From Amycolatopsis mediterranei (lineage in GTDB: Bacteria > Actinomycetota > Actinomycetes > Mycobacteriales > Pseudonocardiaceae), in contig NZ_CP100416.1 in the NCBI RefSeq assembly GCF_026017845.1, forward strand, positions 5,334,057 through 5,398,056: a stretch of 64,000 nt of DNA, read 5' to 3'. Shown here piece after piece: positions 16,701 through 25,700 of the stretch. The position numbers were made by a program, and so were the translations under genes. The stretch's first letter is position 1. Each line of letters begins with the position of its first letter. The notes beneath the pieces are model-generated. The model was not told the origin of the DNA, ran no database searches, and saw only the letters and a program-made list of their open reading frames with translations.

Positions 16701-17197
16701 CGGGAGGGCGGTGCGAGCCGGTCCAAGCCGTCGGCGAAGCCGCGCTCTTCGGCTTCGAACCCGTCGAGCCAGTCGGCGTCCGGGCCCTCCCGGCTCAGCC
16801 GGCCCAGGGCGAAGGCGCAGGCGGAGAGGGCGCCGGAGCCCTCGACCAGGAAGCCGTCGGCGGCCACCGTGAACGCGAACAGGGCCGCCTGGCCGGAACT
16901 GCGTCCGTCCGGAGGGGTGGCGTCGTGGCCGAACGCCCGCGCCAGCGTGTCGTGGATCGCCGTCAGTTCGTACAGGCCGCCGTAGACCGTGAACTGCCAC
17001 GCCAGTGTCGCCGGCAGCGGACGTGCCGTGAGCGGGTGACCGTCTGACCACGGCGTCTGCTCCCGCGGGTCGAGGTCGAACACGAGCTGGTCGGCGCGCG
17101 GGCCACCGCGCCGGTCGAGCTTGGGCGCGGTGGCCGGGCTGAGTGTTTCGACGGCACGCCAGAACTCCACCGTGCGCGCCCGGTCGTCCCCCTGCAT
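13784..17197 (-). CDS. Large superfamily 1 DNA/RNA helicase (DNA2/NAM7 type)
   Basis: 1137-residue ATP-dependent helicase. Walker A is VNGPPGTGKTTLLRDVIAAV (about residues 393-412), Walker B FIDEAGQATPQQTAGG (about 850) and motif III VGDPQQLEPI. The C-terminal RecA half has VRVVSPFVNVV, VGTVHTVQGQEADVVVIVL and NLLNVAVSRAKRRLYVIGD. Residues about 620-780 are coiled-coil rich. Before the helicase core, residues about 195-240 are an Ala/Gly-rich hydrophobic stretch containing GPLVGGIAGAVAGTF, which resembles a glycine zipper. The ATG at 17197 follows CTGAGGGGG; a GTG at 17227 is an alternative. It is monocistronic, and its role (RNA metabolism, repair or defence) cannot be set by context. Confidence 0.85.
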   Translation of the reverse strand: MQGDDRARTVEFWRAVETLSPATAPKLDRRGGPRADQLVFDLDPREQTPWSDGHPLTARPLPATLAWQFTVYGGLYELTAIHDTLARAFGHDATPPDGRSSGQAALFAFTVAADGFLVEGSGALSACAFALGRLSREGPDADWLDGFEAEERGFADGLDRLAPPSRETRGGATAGKVVHELGEHAKEAAREAAGAGAKATGAAVTTAAATAVTSLAGPLVGGIAGAVAGTFAEKLLTPKKKTAGPGTAARTPRFELTADALHEFTAELAEALGITDALDPRGIRVHCSKVRVRDAADAGDSTFLNSFHGADLARIAKAVRAGEVGTGLRGFLSDAGAVPVGDRVDVRTTPQAVLAGVEPARLPLGRWPGDPARPLVLSQQFAVDRIMVQLGPADGLFAVNGPPGTGKTTLLRDVIAAVLVQRAQALAGLSAPADAFSDALERVKISERYSASVRALSPAVTGAEILVATSGNKAAANVTAEIPGVEAVSGAEEAAVAVDYFRGPATHVLDKPAWGLLAATLGNRKNCGQFAQRFWWGQEPAKPGDPGIPGMRRILRAARDEPGSVDDWATAVRRFRDAEATSTRLAAEREQVARALIDRPVLESGLREAEAALAQVQHQQAALGQRVAEARRGHAAAAAALQHATAVHRDHRADKPGFWVSLSTLFRAGRAWHAEHDRLRRQRDHAAQVLDQWSAALGTLAAEGSALDARLREAAVRLDRARYELGKVTSVIASAHSRWPGHVPDPAAFAGDDAFQLCAPWADPEFTAARNRVTLEALRLHKAFVLGAGAPMRDNLTTAAAVLGGNPKLRDETLLAVWQTLFLVVPVISTTFASLPRLFGRLGPEALGWLFIDEAGQATPQQTAGGIWRARRSVLVGDPQQLEPIVTLPSTAQAALLKRYRVAEEWLPDATSAQRVADRLNRFGTALPDPIGEGSTWVGAPLRVHRRCDRLMFEISNRIAYGGELMVYGTAERPPHPGRDEWIDVPATRSEGNWVPAEGHELGLLLDELAGLGIEPGAIRVVSPFVNVVRGAQRVVRQKAGRGPAAVEVGTVHTVQGQEADVVVIVLGSDPAKDGARRWGAAKPNLLNVAVSRAKRRLYVIGDRRRWQDQRYFDTLAAALPVRNGMAAVADPENGRR

Positions 17198-17286
17198 GAG
17201 CCCCCTCAGGTCTGTGACGGGAGTCACTGTACGCCATATCCGTCACAGCGGGTCACCAACCGGGTGACCCTGTCGGTGTACTGAAC

Positions 17287-17904
17287 TCAGCGCAGGTAGT
17301 TGTAGACGCTCGCCCGCGAGATCCCGAGCAGGTCGGTCAGGGCCGGCACCGCGTTCTTCAGCTCCAGGAACCCCCGCTCCTTCAGCGACCGCACCAAGTC
17401 CTTCTTCGCGCCCGCCGGAAGGCTGCGCGGGGTGTGGCCGCGCTCGGTGGCGTAGTCCTCGACCAGGGCGCGCAGCTCGTCGGCCGTCCGGGCGCGCAGG
17501 GATTCGGTGAGCGGGGCCTGCTCGTCGGTGGCGGCCAGGCGGGCCAGGGCGTGGGCCGCCGAGCCGAGGAGGGAGACGTCGAGGTTGAGGCACAGGGCCG
17601 CGACGTACTCGCCGCCCGCGTTGCGGATGCCGATCGACGTGCTCTTCGCGGGCCTGCCGTCGGGGAACCGGTTGGGGTAGTTCTGCAGCACGTCCGGGAA
17701 CGCCGGGTCGGCGATGCGGGCCAGGCCCAGCTCGGTCGCCGGGTCGCCGACCGCGCGGCCGGACAGGCCGCCCTCGATCGCGCGCACCGCGTGGGCCGGG
17801 TCGCGCAGGTCGTGCAGCACCACCTCGCACAGACCCGGGAACATCCGGCCGACGGCGTGGGCGATCTTCTCCGCCTCGCGCAGCAGCAGCTCGTCCTCGG
17901 TCAT
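17287..17904 (-). CDS. YheO/DauR-like PAS-HTH transcriptional regulator
   Basis: 205 residues. The N-terminal YheO-like PAS domain (FPGLCEVVLHDLRDPAHAVR, KSTSIGIRNAGGEYVAALCL) is followed by a C-terminal HTH (VPALTDLLGISRASVYNYLR). The group includes DauR, the D-arginine utilisation repressor. It overlaps the upstream PLP-enzyme gene by four bases (ATGA). The pair is therefore one operon, and it probably autoregulates through the repeated sites at 19025-19061. Confidence 0.85.
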   Translation of the reverse strand: MTEDELLLREAEKIAHAVGRMFPGLCEVVLHDLRDPAHAVRAIEGGLSGRAVGDPATELGLARIADPAFPDVLQNYPNRFPDGRPAKSTSIGIRNAGGEYVAALCLNLDVSLLGSAAHALARLAATDEQAPLTESLRARTADELRALVEDYATERGHTPRSLPAGAKKDLVRSLKERGFLELKNAVPALTDLLGISRASVYNYLR

Positions 17905-19010
17905 CCGATCAGCTCCCTCAGCTTGTCAGCCGCCTTCAGGCCCGAGCCGGTGAGCACGACCACCGTGGTCTCGCCGGGCCGGATGGCACCCCGCGCGCGG
18001 AAGACGTCGATCGCCGCCGCGGCGGTCGCGCTGGTCGGCTCCGCGTAGAGGCCGAGGGACGCCAGGCGGCGGGCCGCCGCGGCGATGGCGTCTTCGGTGA
18101 TCGCCGCGGTGTCCCCGCCCGAGCGCCGGATCGCCGCGACGACTTCGGGCAGCCGCACCGGACGGCGGATCGCCGTCCCCTCGGCGATGGTCGGGGCGAA
18201 CTCCGGCGGCTCCCGGTCGTGGCAGGCCGCGTCGACGGGGGAGCAGTTCCGCGGCTGGGCGACGAGCAGGCGCGGGCGCCGCGCGATGGACCCGGCGGCC
18301 AGCAGCTCCCCGAACCCCAGATCGCAGCCCAGCACGATGCTGCCGGCGCCGGCCGCCGTGACGACGGCGTCCGGCGCGCGGAACCCGAGGTCCTCCCACA
18401 GCTCGTAGGCCAGGGTCTTGGTGCCCTGCAGGAAGAACGGGTGCCAGTTGTGGCTGGCGTAGGTGGTGGCCTCCGAGCGGCGGACGGCTTCGGCGGCCGT
18501 GTCGTCGCGGGTGCCCGGCACCAGCTCGACGGCCGCGCCGTACGCGCGGGTCTGCAGCACCTTCGCCGGCGACGTCCCCGCCGGAGCGAGGACGGTCGCC
18601 GCGATCCCAGCCGCGGCGCTGTAGGCCGCCACCGACGAGCCGCCGTTGCCGGAGCTGTCCTCCAGCAGCTCGCGCACCCCGGCGCCGGCCAGCGCGGAGA
18701 CCATGACGCTGGTGCCGCGGTCCTTGAAGCTGCCGGTCGGGCTGAACCATTCGAGCTTGAACCGGACCTCGGCGTCGCCCCACACCTGCGGGACGAGCGG
18801 GGTGCAGCCTTCCCCGAGCGACACCGGGCGGAGGTCGCCGGGCAGCGCCGCCCGGTAGCGCCAGAGCGAGCGGACGCCGGTGTCGACGTCCTCCGGGCGC
18901 AGGCCGGGCCGGGCGGCGACGGTGAGCGGGGCACCGTCGTCACCACGCCAGCGCAGCGGATCACCGGGGTACCGCGCCCCTGACCGCTCGTCGGTGTACC
19001 AATACTCCAC
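17901..19010 (-). CDS. Threonine synthase-like PLP-dependent enzyme (fold type II)
   Basis: 369 residues. PTGSFKDRGTSVMVSALAGA (about residues 90-110) holds the PLP-binding lysine, and EDSSGNGGSSVAAYSAAAGI the Asn/Gly loop that cradles PLP. It resembles threonine synthase and amino-acid ammonia-lyases. The linked DauR-like regulator suggests a catabolic or racemase/lyase role on an amino acid rather than threonine biosynthesis, which is inference. The GTG at 19010 is chosen because GGGAGG lies at good spacing; a GTG at 19016 overlaps that site. Confidence 0.8.
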   Translation of the reverse strand: MEYWYTDERSGARYPGDPLRWRGDDGAPLTVAARPGLRPEDVDTGVRSLWRYRAALPGDLRPVSLGEGCTPLVPQVWGDAEVRFKLEWFSPTGSFKDRGTSVMVSALAGAGVRELLEDSSGNGGSSVAAYSAAAGIAATVLAPAGTSPAKVLQTRAYGAAVELVPGTRDDTAAEAVRRSEATTYASHNWHPFFLQGTKTLAYELWEDLGFRAPDAVVTAAGAGSIVLGCDLGFGELLAAGSIARRPRLLVAQPRNCSPVDAACHDREPPEFAPTIAEGTAIRRPVRLPEVVAAIRRSGGDTAAITEDAIAAAARRLASLGLYAEPTSATAAAAIDVFRARGAIRPGETTVVVLTGSGLKAADKLRELIG

Positions 19011-19024
19011 CGCCACCTCCCTGG

Positions 19025-19061
19025 CTGGACGAACAGTCCAAGTCTAGACGTACTGTCCAAG
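19025..19061. promoter_or_regulatory. Tandem operator, two 18-bp direct repeats
   Basis: CTGGACGAACAGTCCAAG (19025-19042) and CTAGACGTACTGTCCAAG (19044-19061) match at 15 of 18 positions with a 19-bp period. The first copy contains the palindrome TGGAC-5-GTCCA. They lie directly upstream of the PLP-enzyme start and are the best candidate sites for the DauR-like protein. Confidence 0.65.
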
Positions 19062-19203
19062 GCTACTCCGGAGTACGCGAAATGTCTTCAGCTTCTTCTC
19101 AGGAAAAGCTTGTAACGCGGTGGTGGAAAATTTCGATCACGGGGGCTCGGAGGCGTACGGCTGGTGGACGCCCGAATGTCGCCGGGTGGGTCCGGTGGTG
19201 GAA

Positions 19204-19269
19204 GATCGGCCACCGACGTCCCCGTTCGTGGTCTTGTGAGCACCGAGAATCCCCGTTGCGTGGCCGATC
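19204..19269. promoter_or_regulatory. Spaced 10-bp inverted repeat
   Basis: GATCGGCCAC (19204-19213) and GTGGCCGATC (19260-19269) are perfect reverse complements 46 bp apart. The segment between also has a near-direct repeat, TCCCCGTTCGTGG and TCCCCGTTGCGTGG. It may bind a regulator of the synthase operon. Confidence 0.4.
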
Positions 19270-19675
19270 CACAATGGACTGCGGGGCTGCTTCGGCTATT
19301 CTTCTGGTGGATTCTTTCGCCGTTCCGGAAAAGCGCCGAAAATCACCGAGGCCACCGGCGAAGAGTGCCGTGTTCGGATCGGTGAAGCGAACGTCTTCGT
19401 ACGTCAGCTTTACCGGCGGGATAAGCGTGCGAGACGGGAAGGGAACTTCGCACCCTACGGTCGACGTGGTCCGGAACGGGCAACGGCTCCGCGTCCACCA
19501 GGCGGGATGGCTTGCGCCGTCCGGTGGTGCAAGCCGCGTGGACCACGCCGCGGAACCGGTCCGCCGCCGGCCCGGTTGCCGGATCGGGAACGTGACGGCG
19601 ACGTTAAATTCTTGCGCCGTCTGCCTGGTCGATCCCGAATTTTCTGAACCTCGGCGATGAAATCGCGGCGGGTTG

Positions 19676-19704
19676 TTGACGGCACGGAAGGAACCCGCTT
19701 AAGT
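19676..19704 (+). promoter_or_regulatory. Candidate promoter of the synthase operon
   Basis: TTGACG (19676-19681), 17 bases, then TTAAGT (19699-19704). The -35 is near consensus and the -10 is imperfect at its second base. Predicted transcription start is about 19711. Confidence 0.45.
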
Positions 19705-19743
19705 ACTCCCGTTACCCTTCACCCTTTCGTGCGTAGCGGGAGT
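19705..19743 (+). promoter_or_regulatory. Inverted repeat covering the synthase ribosome binding site
   Basis: ACTCCCGTTA (19705-19714) can pair with TAGCGGGAGT (19734-19743) over 10 bp with one G-U pair. The right arm contains the GGGAG ribosome binding site for the ATG at 19748. If transcription starts upstream of 19705, the hairpin would hide that site. If it starts near 19711, the left arm is largely not transcribed and the repeat would work only as DNA. Confidence 0.5.
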
Positions 19744-19747
19744 TCCC

Positions 19748-22700
19748 ATGCGTCTCTCGAAAGACGACTCCGTGCCGGCCGAGCTGGTCGTCGCCGTGTC
19801 GCCGCTGCGATGGCCGTCGGCGCGCGGGGTCGCCGCCGCGGCGCGCGGGGGCGGGCTCGGCGTGCTCGACCTGACGGCCCGGGTCGCCGCGGCGGCGGAC
19901 GAGCTCGCGCTGCTGGGGGAATGGGGTGTCCCGGCGTTCGGGGTCCGGCTGGCGCGGCCGGCGGACCTGCCCGATGCCGTGACGACCGTGCTGCTGACCG
20001 AAGACGCCGCCTGCACGCCGCGGGACTTCCCGGGCCGGCGGGTGCTGGCCGAAGTCACTTCCCGCGCGGCGGCTGTCCGGGCGGTCGCCGCCGGTGCCGA
20101 CGGCCTGATCGCCCGCGGGCACGAATGCGGCGGCCGGATCGGGGAACTGTCCACCTTTGTGCTGCTGCAGGCCCTGCTCGATGACGACGGCCTCGGCGTC
20201 CCGGTGTGGGCCGCGGGCGGCATCGGACCGCACACCGCCGCGGCCGCCGTCGCGGGTGGCGCGGCCGGCGTCGTCGTCGACACCCAGCTCGCCCTGCTGC
20301 CGGAAGCCGAACTGCCCTCGGCCCTGACCACCGCCGTCACCGGCCTCGACGGCTCGGAAACGACCGTCGCCGACGGCGTCCGCGTGCTGGCCCGGCGGGG
20401 CACCGAGCCCCTCGAAGCGGGTCAGGACGTCTTCCTCGCCACCCGGTTCCGGGACCGCTGGGGCACCGTGACCGCGGCGGTGCGCGGCCTGGCGGAAGCC
20501 GTCGGCGCGGCCCTGCGCGTACCGGACGCGGTGCTGGGCCCCGGCAGCGCGGGCAGCCGGGCGTTCGGCACGGCGCTGCCGGTCGTCCAGGGGCCGATGA
20601 CCCGGGTCAGCGACCAGCCCGCCTTCGCGGCCGAGGTCGCCGCGGGCGGCGCGCTGCCGTTCATCGCGCTGGCCCTGTCCGGCCCGGAGCAGACCCGCGA
20701 AGTGCTGGAACGGACCCGCGCGGCGGTGGGCGACGCACCCTGGGGCGTCGGTGTCCTCGGCTTCGCCGCCGACGACGTCAAGGCCGCGCAGCTGGCGGTC
20801 ATCCGCGAACTGCGTCCCACGCACGCGATCATCGCCGGCGGCCGCCCCGCCCAGGCCGTGGCCCTGGAAGACGCCGGCATCGCCACGTTCCTGCATGTGC
20901 CCTCGCCGGGACTGCTGAAGCAGTTCCTCGAGGCGGGCGCCCGCAAGTTCGTCTTCGAAGGCTCCGAGTGCGGCGGCCACGTCGGCCCGCGGACCAGCTT
21001 CCCGTTGTGGGAGGCCCAGCTCGGCGTGCTCGCCGACTTCCTCGCGGCCACCCCGGCCGCGGCCGCGGACCTGCAGCTGCTGTTCGCCGGGGGCATCCAC
21101 GACGAGCGCTCGGCCGCGATGGTGGCCGCCCTCGCCGCGCCGGTGGCCGCGCGCGGGGCGGCGATCGGGGTGCTGATGGGCACCGCCTACCTCTTCACCC
21201 GCGAGGCCGTCGACGCGGGCGCCGTGCTCCCGCTGTTCCAGCGCCGGCTCCTCGAAGCCGACCGGACCGACCTCCTCGAAACCGCGCCGGGTCACGCCAC
21301 CCGCTGCGTGCGCAGCCCGTTCACCGAGGAGTACGCCGCGATCAAGGCGGACCTCGCCGAGCGCGGCGTGCCGAGCCGCGACGCCTGGGAGCACCTGGAA
21401 ACCCTCAACGTCGGACGGCTCCGGCTGGCGAGCAAGGGCATCGAACGCGTCGGCGCCGAGCTGCGGGACGTCGCCGAAGACCGTCAGCTGGCCGAAGGCA
21501 TGTTCATGGCGGGCGAGGTCGCCGTGCTGCGCTCGGCCGTCACCACGATCGCGGATCTGCACCACTCGGTGGGCGAAGGGGCGAATGCGTTCCTGCGCGC
21601 GCGGGCCGCCGTGTTCGGCGTCACCGAGGCGGAGCCGCCCGCGCCCGAGCCGCTCGAGATCGCGATCGTCGGCATGGCCTGCATGTTCCCGCAGGCTCCC
21701 GACCTGGCCGCGTTCTGGGCGAACGTCCTGGCCGGCGCCGACGCGGTCACCGAAGTGCCCCCGCAGCGTTGGGACACCGCCCTGTACTACGACCCCGACG
21801 GCCAAGGCGAGCGGACGCCGTCGCGCTGGGGCGGGTTCCTCCCGGAAATCGGCTTCGACCCGCTGAAGTACGGCATCCCGCCGTCGTCGCTGGCCAGCAT
21901 CGAGCCCGTGCAGCTGCTGGCACTGGAGGCCGCGCACCGCGCACTGGCCGACGCGGGCTACGCCGACCGCGCGTTCGACCGGACGCGGACGTCGGTCGTC
22001 TTCGGCGCCGAAGCCGGCAGCGACCTGTCGAACGCGATGACGCTGCGCTCGGTGCTGCCGTCCTACCTGGGCGCACTGCCGTCCGAACTGGACGAACGGC
22101 TGCCGAAGATCACCGAAGACTCCTTCCCGGGCGTGCTCGCCAACGTGATCGCCGGGCGGATCGCCAACCGGCTCGACCTGGGCGGGGCCAACTACACCGT
22201 CGACGCCGCGTGCGCGTCCTCGCTGACCGCGGTCGACGTCGCCTGCAAGGAACTGACCGCGGGCACCAGCGACCTCGTCCTCTGCGGCGGTGCCGACCTG
22301 CACAACGGCATCAACGACTACCTCCTGTTCGCTTCGGCGCACGCGCTCTCGCCGACCGGGCGGTCGGCGACGTTCGACAGCGCGGCCGACGGCATCGCGC
22401 TCGGCGAGGGCGTCGCGTGCATCGCCCTGAAGCGCCTCGCCGACGCCGAACGCGACGGCGACCGGGTGTACGCCGTGATCAAGGGGGTCGGCGCGGCTTC
22501 CGACGGCCGCGCGCTCGGCCTGACCGCGCCCCGGCCCGAGGGCCAGCACACCGCGCTGACCCGCGCCTACCGCAACGCCGGCGTCTCGCCCGCGCGCGTC
22601 GGGCTCGTCGAGGCGCACGGCACCGGCACCGTCGTCGGGGACCGGACCGAGCTCGGCACGCTGACGAAGGTGTTCACCGAGGCCGGCGCCGCGCCGGGCG

Positions 22701-25700
22701 GGTGCACGATCGGCTCGGTGAAGTCGCAGATCGGGCACACCAAGTGCGCCGCGGGCCTGGCCGGGCTGATCAAGGCCGCACTGGCGGTGCACACCGGCGT
22801 CAAACCGCCGACGCTGCACCTGACGTCGCCGAACCCGGCGTGGGACCCTTCGACGAGCCCCTTCGTCTTCCAGTCGGCGGCGCAGCCGTGGACCGCGCCG
22901 CCGGCCGAGCGGCTCGCCGGGGTAAGCGCCTTCGGCTTCGGCGGCACCAACTTCCACGTCGTGCTCGGCGCGCACGACAGCGTGCCACCCGCGCAGGCCG
23001 CGGACGAGTGGCCCGCCGAGCTGTTCACCTTCACGACGGAGTCGGCGGCGCGGGAGCTGCTGGCCATGGCTTCGGAAGTCTCGTCGCCGTGGCGGCTGCG
23101 GGACTTGGCGCTGGCGGCGGCCCAGCGGGCGCAAGGACGTCCGGCACGGCTCGCCGTCGTCGCGTCCACTGTGGATGAACTGACCGGGCTGCTGCGGGAG
23201 GCACTGGCCGGCCACGACGCACGCGGTGTGTTCCGCGCGGACGACGCCGTGGCGGGCGAGGTCGCGGTGCTGTTCCCCGGGCAGGGCAGCCAGCAGCCGG
23301 GCATGTTCGCCGAGCTGTTCGTCACCTTCCCCGAGCTGCAGCGGTACCTGCGGCTCGACCCGGCAACGGCCGAGGTCGTCTTCGGCCCGGCGGTGTTCGG
23401 GGAGACGGCGCGGCGGGACGCCGTCGAGCGGGTCACCGATACGCGCGTCGCCCAGCCCGCGCTCGGGCTGGCCGGGCTGGCCGCGTTCCGCCTGCTGAGC
23501 CGCGCCGGCGTGCGGCCCGCGATGCTGGGCGGCCACAGCTACGGCGAGCTGACAGCGCTGGCCGCGGCGGGCGCCCTTACGCCGGAAGCCCTGCTGCACG
23601 CCAGCCACGCCCGGGCCGGCGCGATCGTCGACGCGGTGCCGGCGGACGACCCGGGCGCGATGGCGGCGGTCTCGGCGGGGGCCGCGGAAACCGGGAAGGT
23701 CCTCGCCGACGCGGGACTCGATGCCGTCGTCCTGGCCAACCACAACTCGCCCAAGCAGACGGTGATCTCCGGGCCCACCGCCGACGTCGAAGCCGCCGTC
23801 GGGCACCTGCGGGCCGCCGGGCTCGGCGCGAAGCGGATCCAGGTCGCGTGTGCGTTCCACAGCTCGCTGGTGGCGCCGGCGGGGGAGGCGTTCGGCCGGG
23901 CCCTGGACGCGATCGGCGTCGTGCGGCCCGCGGTCCCGGTGTACGGCAACCGGACGGCCGGGCCGTACCCGGCGGACCCGGACGCGATCCGCGGCGAGCT
24001 GGCCGCCCAGCTGGGTGCGCCGGTCCGGTTCGTGGAGCAGGTCGAGGCGATGTACGCGGCCGGGGCGCGGGTGTTCGTCGAGGCCGGGCCCGGGGCCGTG
24101 CTGGCCAAGCAGGTCGCCGCCATCCTCGGCGACCGGCCGCACCGGACGGTCGGCTTCGAACAGCCGGGCCGCCGCGGCCTGCCGGGCTTCCTCGGCGCGC
24201 TGGCGCAGCTGGCGGTGGCCGGGGTGACCATCGAGACGGGCTGGCTGTTCCGCGGCCGCGACGCGGTCGACGCGTTCGCCGCACCCCGTCCGAAGCGTCC
24301 CGGGTGGACGGTCGACGGCCACCTGCTCCGCACGGCGGACGGCACGATCCCGGCCGGCGCCCTCCGCCCGGCGGAGCGGGTCTCGTTCGGGGTGACGGCC
24401 GCGGCCCCGCAGGCGGCGACGTCGGAGGCGATGGTCGCGGACTTCCTGCGCACGAGCCGCGAGATGATCGCCGCCCAGCGTGACGTGCTCCTGGGCTTCC
24501 TCGGCACCGAAGCTCCCCTGCCGGTTTCGGCCCCGATCCCGGTGCCGGTCATCGAGCCGCCCGTGGTCGTTCCGGTCGCGGCGCCCAGGACGGCCTCGGT
24601 GCTGGAGACGGTGGTCGAGGTGATCGGGGCGCGGACGGGGTATCCGGTGGAGATGATCGAGCCGGACCTCGATCTGGAAGCCGACCTGAGCGTGGATTCG
24701 ATCAAGCGGGCCGAAATCGCCGGCGAGCTGGCGTCCCGGCTGGGGCTCGCCGGTGGAGACGTGGAGGAGTTCGCGAAAGCCCGCACGGCCGCGGCGATCG
24801 CCGAGCTGATCGGTGACGAACGTCCCGCTGCGGAGCCGGAAGCGGCCTCGGTGCTGGCGACCGTCGTGGCGGTGATCGGCGAGCGGACCGGGTATCCGGT
24901 GGAGATGATCGAGCCGGACCTCGATCTGGAAGCCGACCTGAGCGTCGACTCGATCAAGCGGGCCGAGATCGCCGGGGAACTGGCCACCCGCCTGAACCTC
25001 GACACGGGCGGCGACGTCGAGGAGCTGGCCAAAGCCCGGACGGCCGCGGCGATCGCGGAGCTCATCGACGGCGAGCGCCCCAATGTGGCCTTGGTTGCGT
25101 TGGACGCACCGAAGGCCACATTGGGTGCGTTGAGCGCACCCAAGGCCACATTGGGGCGCTTGGAGCCCGCCGAGCCCGCGCCGCTCATCGTTGCGCCGAA
25201 ACGCCTGGTGATGGCCGAAATCGACCTCCCTGCCGCCGAAGCCCCCGATGTCACCGGGCGGAAGTTCCTGCTTCTGGGCCGCGGCCCGCTCGCCGAGGCC
25301 GTCCGGGCGCACCTCACCGGGCTCGGCGCGTCCGCCGAGATCGCCGACGAGGTCCGTCCCGGGTTCGACGGGATCCTTCGCCTGCCGGGCGACGGACCGG
25401 TGCTGCCCGCCGCCTTCCCGCAGTACCAGGCCGCTCTCGCGAGGAAGCCCGCCTGGCTGCTGACCGCCGGACCCGGCGAGGGCCTGCGCGGCTTCCACCG
25501 CAGCCTCGCCCGCGAATACCCGGACACCCTCACCCGCGTGGTCGAGCTGTTCCCGGCCGAAACGCCCGAGGTCCAGGCGGCCGCGCTGGTCGAAGAACTG
25601 TCCACAACAGACCGCGAACCGGTCGTCGTCCGCGAAGGCCCGCACCGCAGAGGCTTCCGGATGGCCGAGCAGGACCTCGGCCCGCTCGGCAGCAGCGGTG

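Larger units (their letters stand above)
19062..19747. other. Gene-free region upstream of the synthase operon
   Basis: About 690 bases with no credible gene. Base composition is visibly richer in A/T than the surrounding genes, and the one open frame (19082-19660) lacks the usual G/C third-position bias. It contains ACTCCGGAGT (19065-19074), a 10-bp inverted repeat (19204-19213 with 19260-19269), a 7-bp hairpin (19509-19515 with 19529-19535), and promoter-like elements next to the synthase start. It is probably regulatory for the synthase operon. Confidence 0.6.

Noticed and set aside
13784..17197. Helicase as part of a phage-defence island
   Set aside because: No nuclease, methyltransferase, toxin or integrase gene adjoins it; only the unusual hydrophobic segment was kept as an observation.
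19082..19660. 192-residue frame in the gap before the synthase
   Set aside because: Third positions lack the G/C bias seen in every accepted gene, no ribosome binding site, no recognisable motif.
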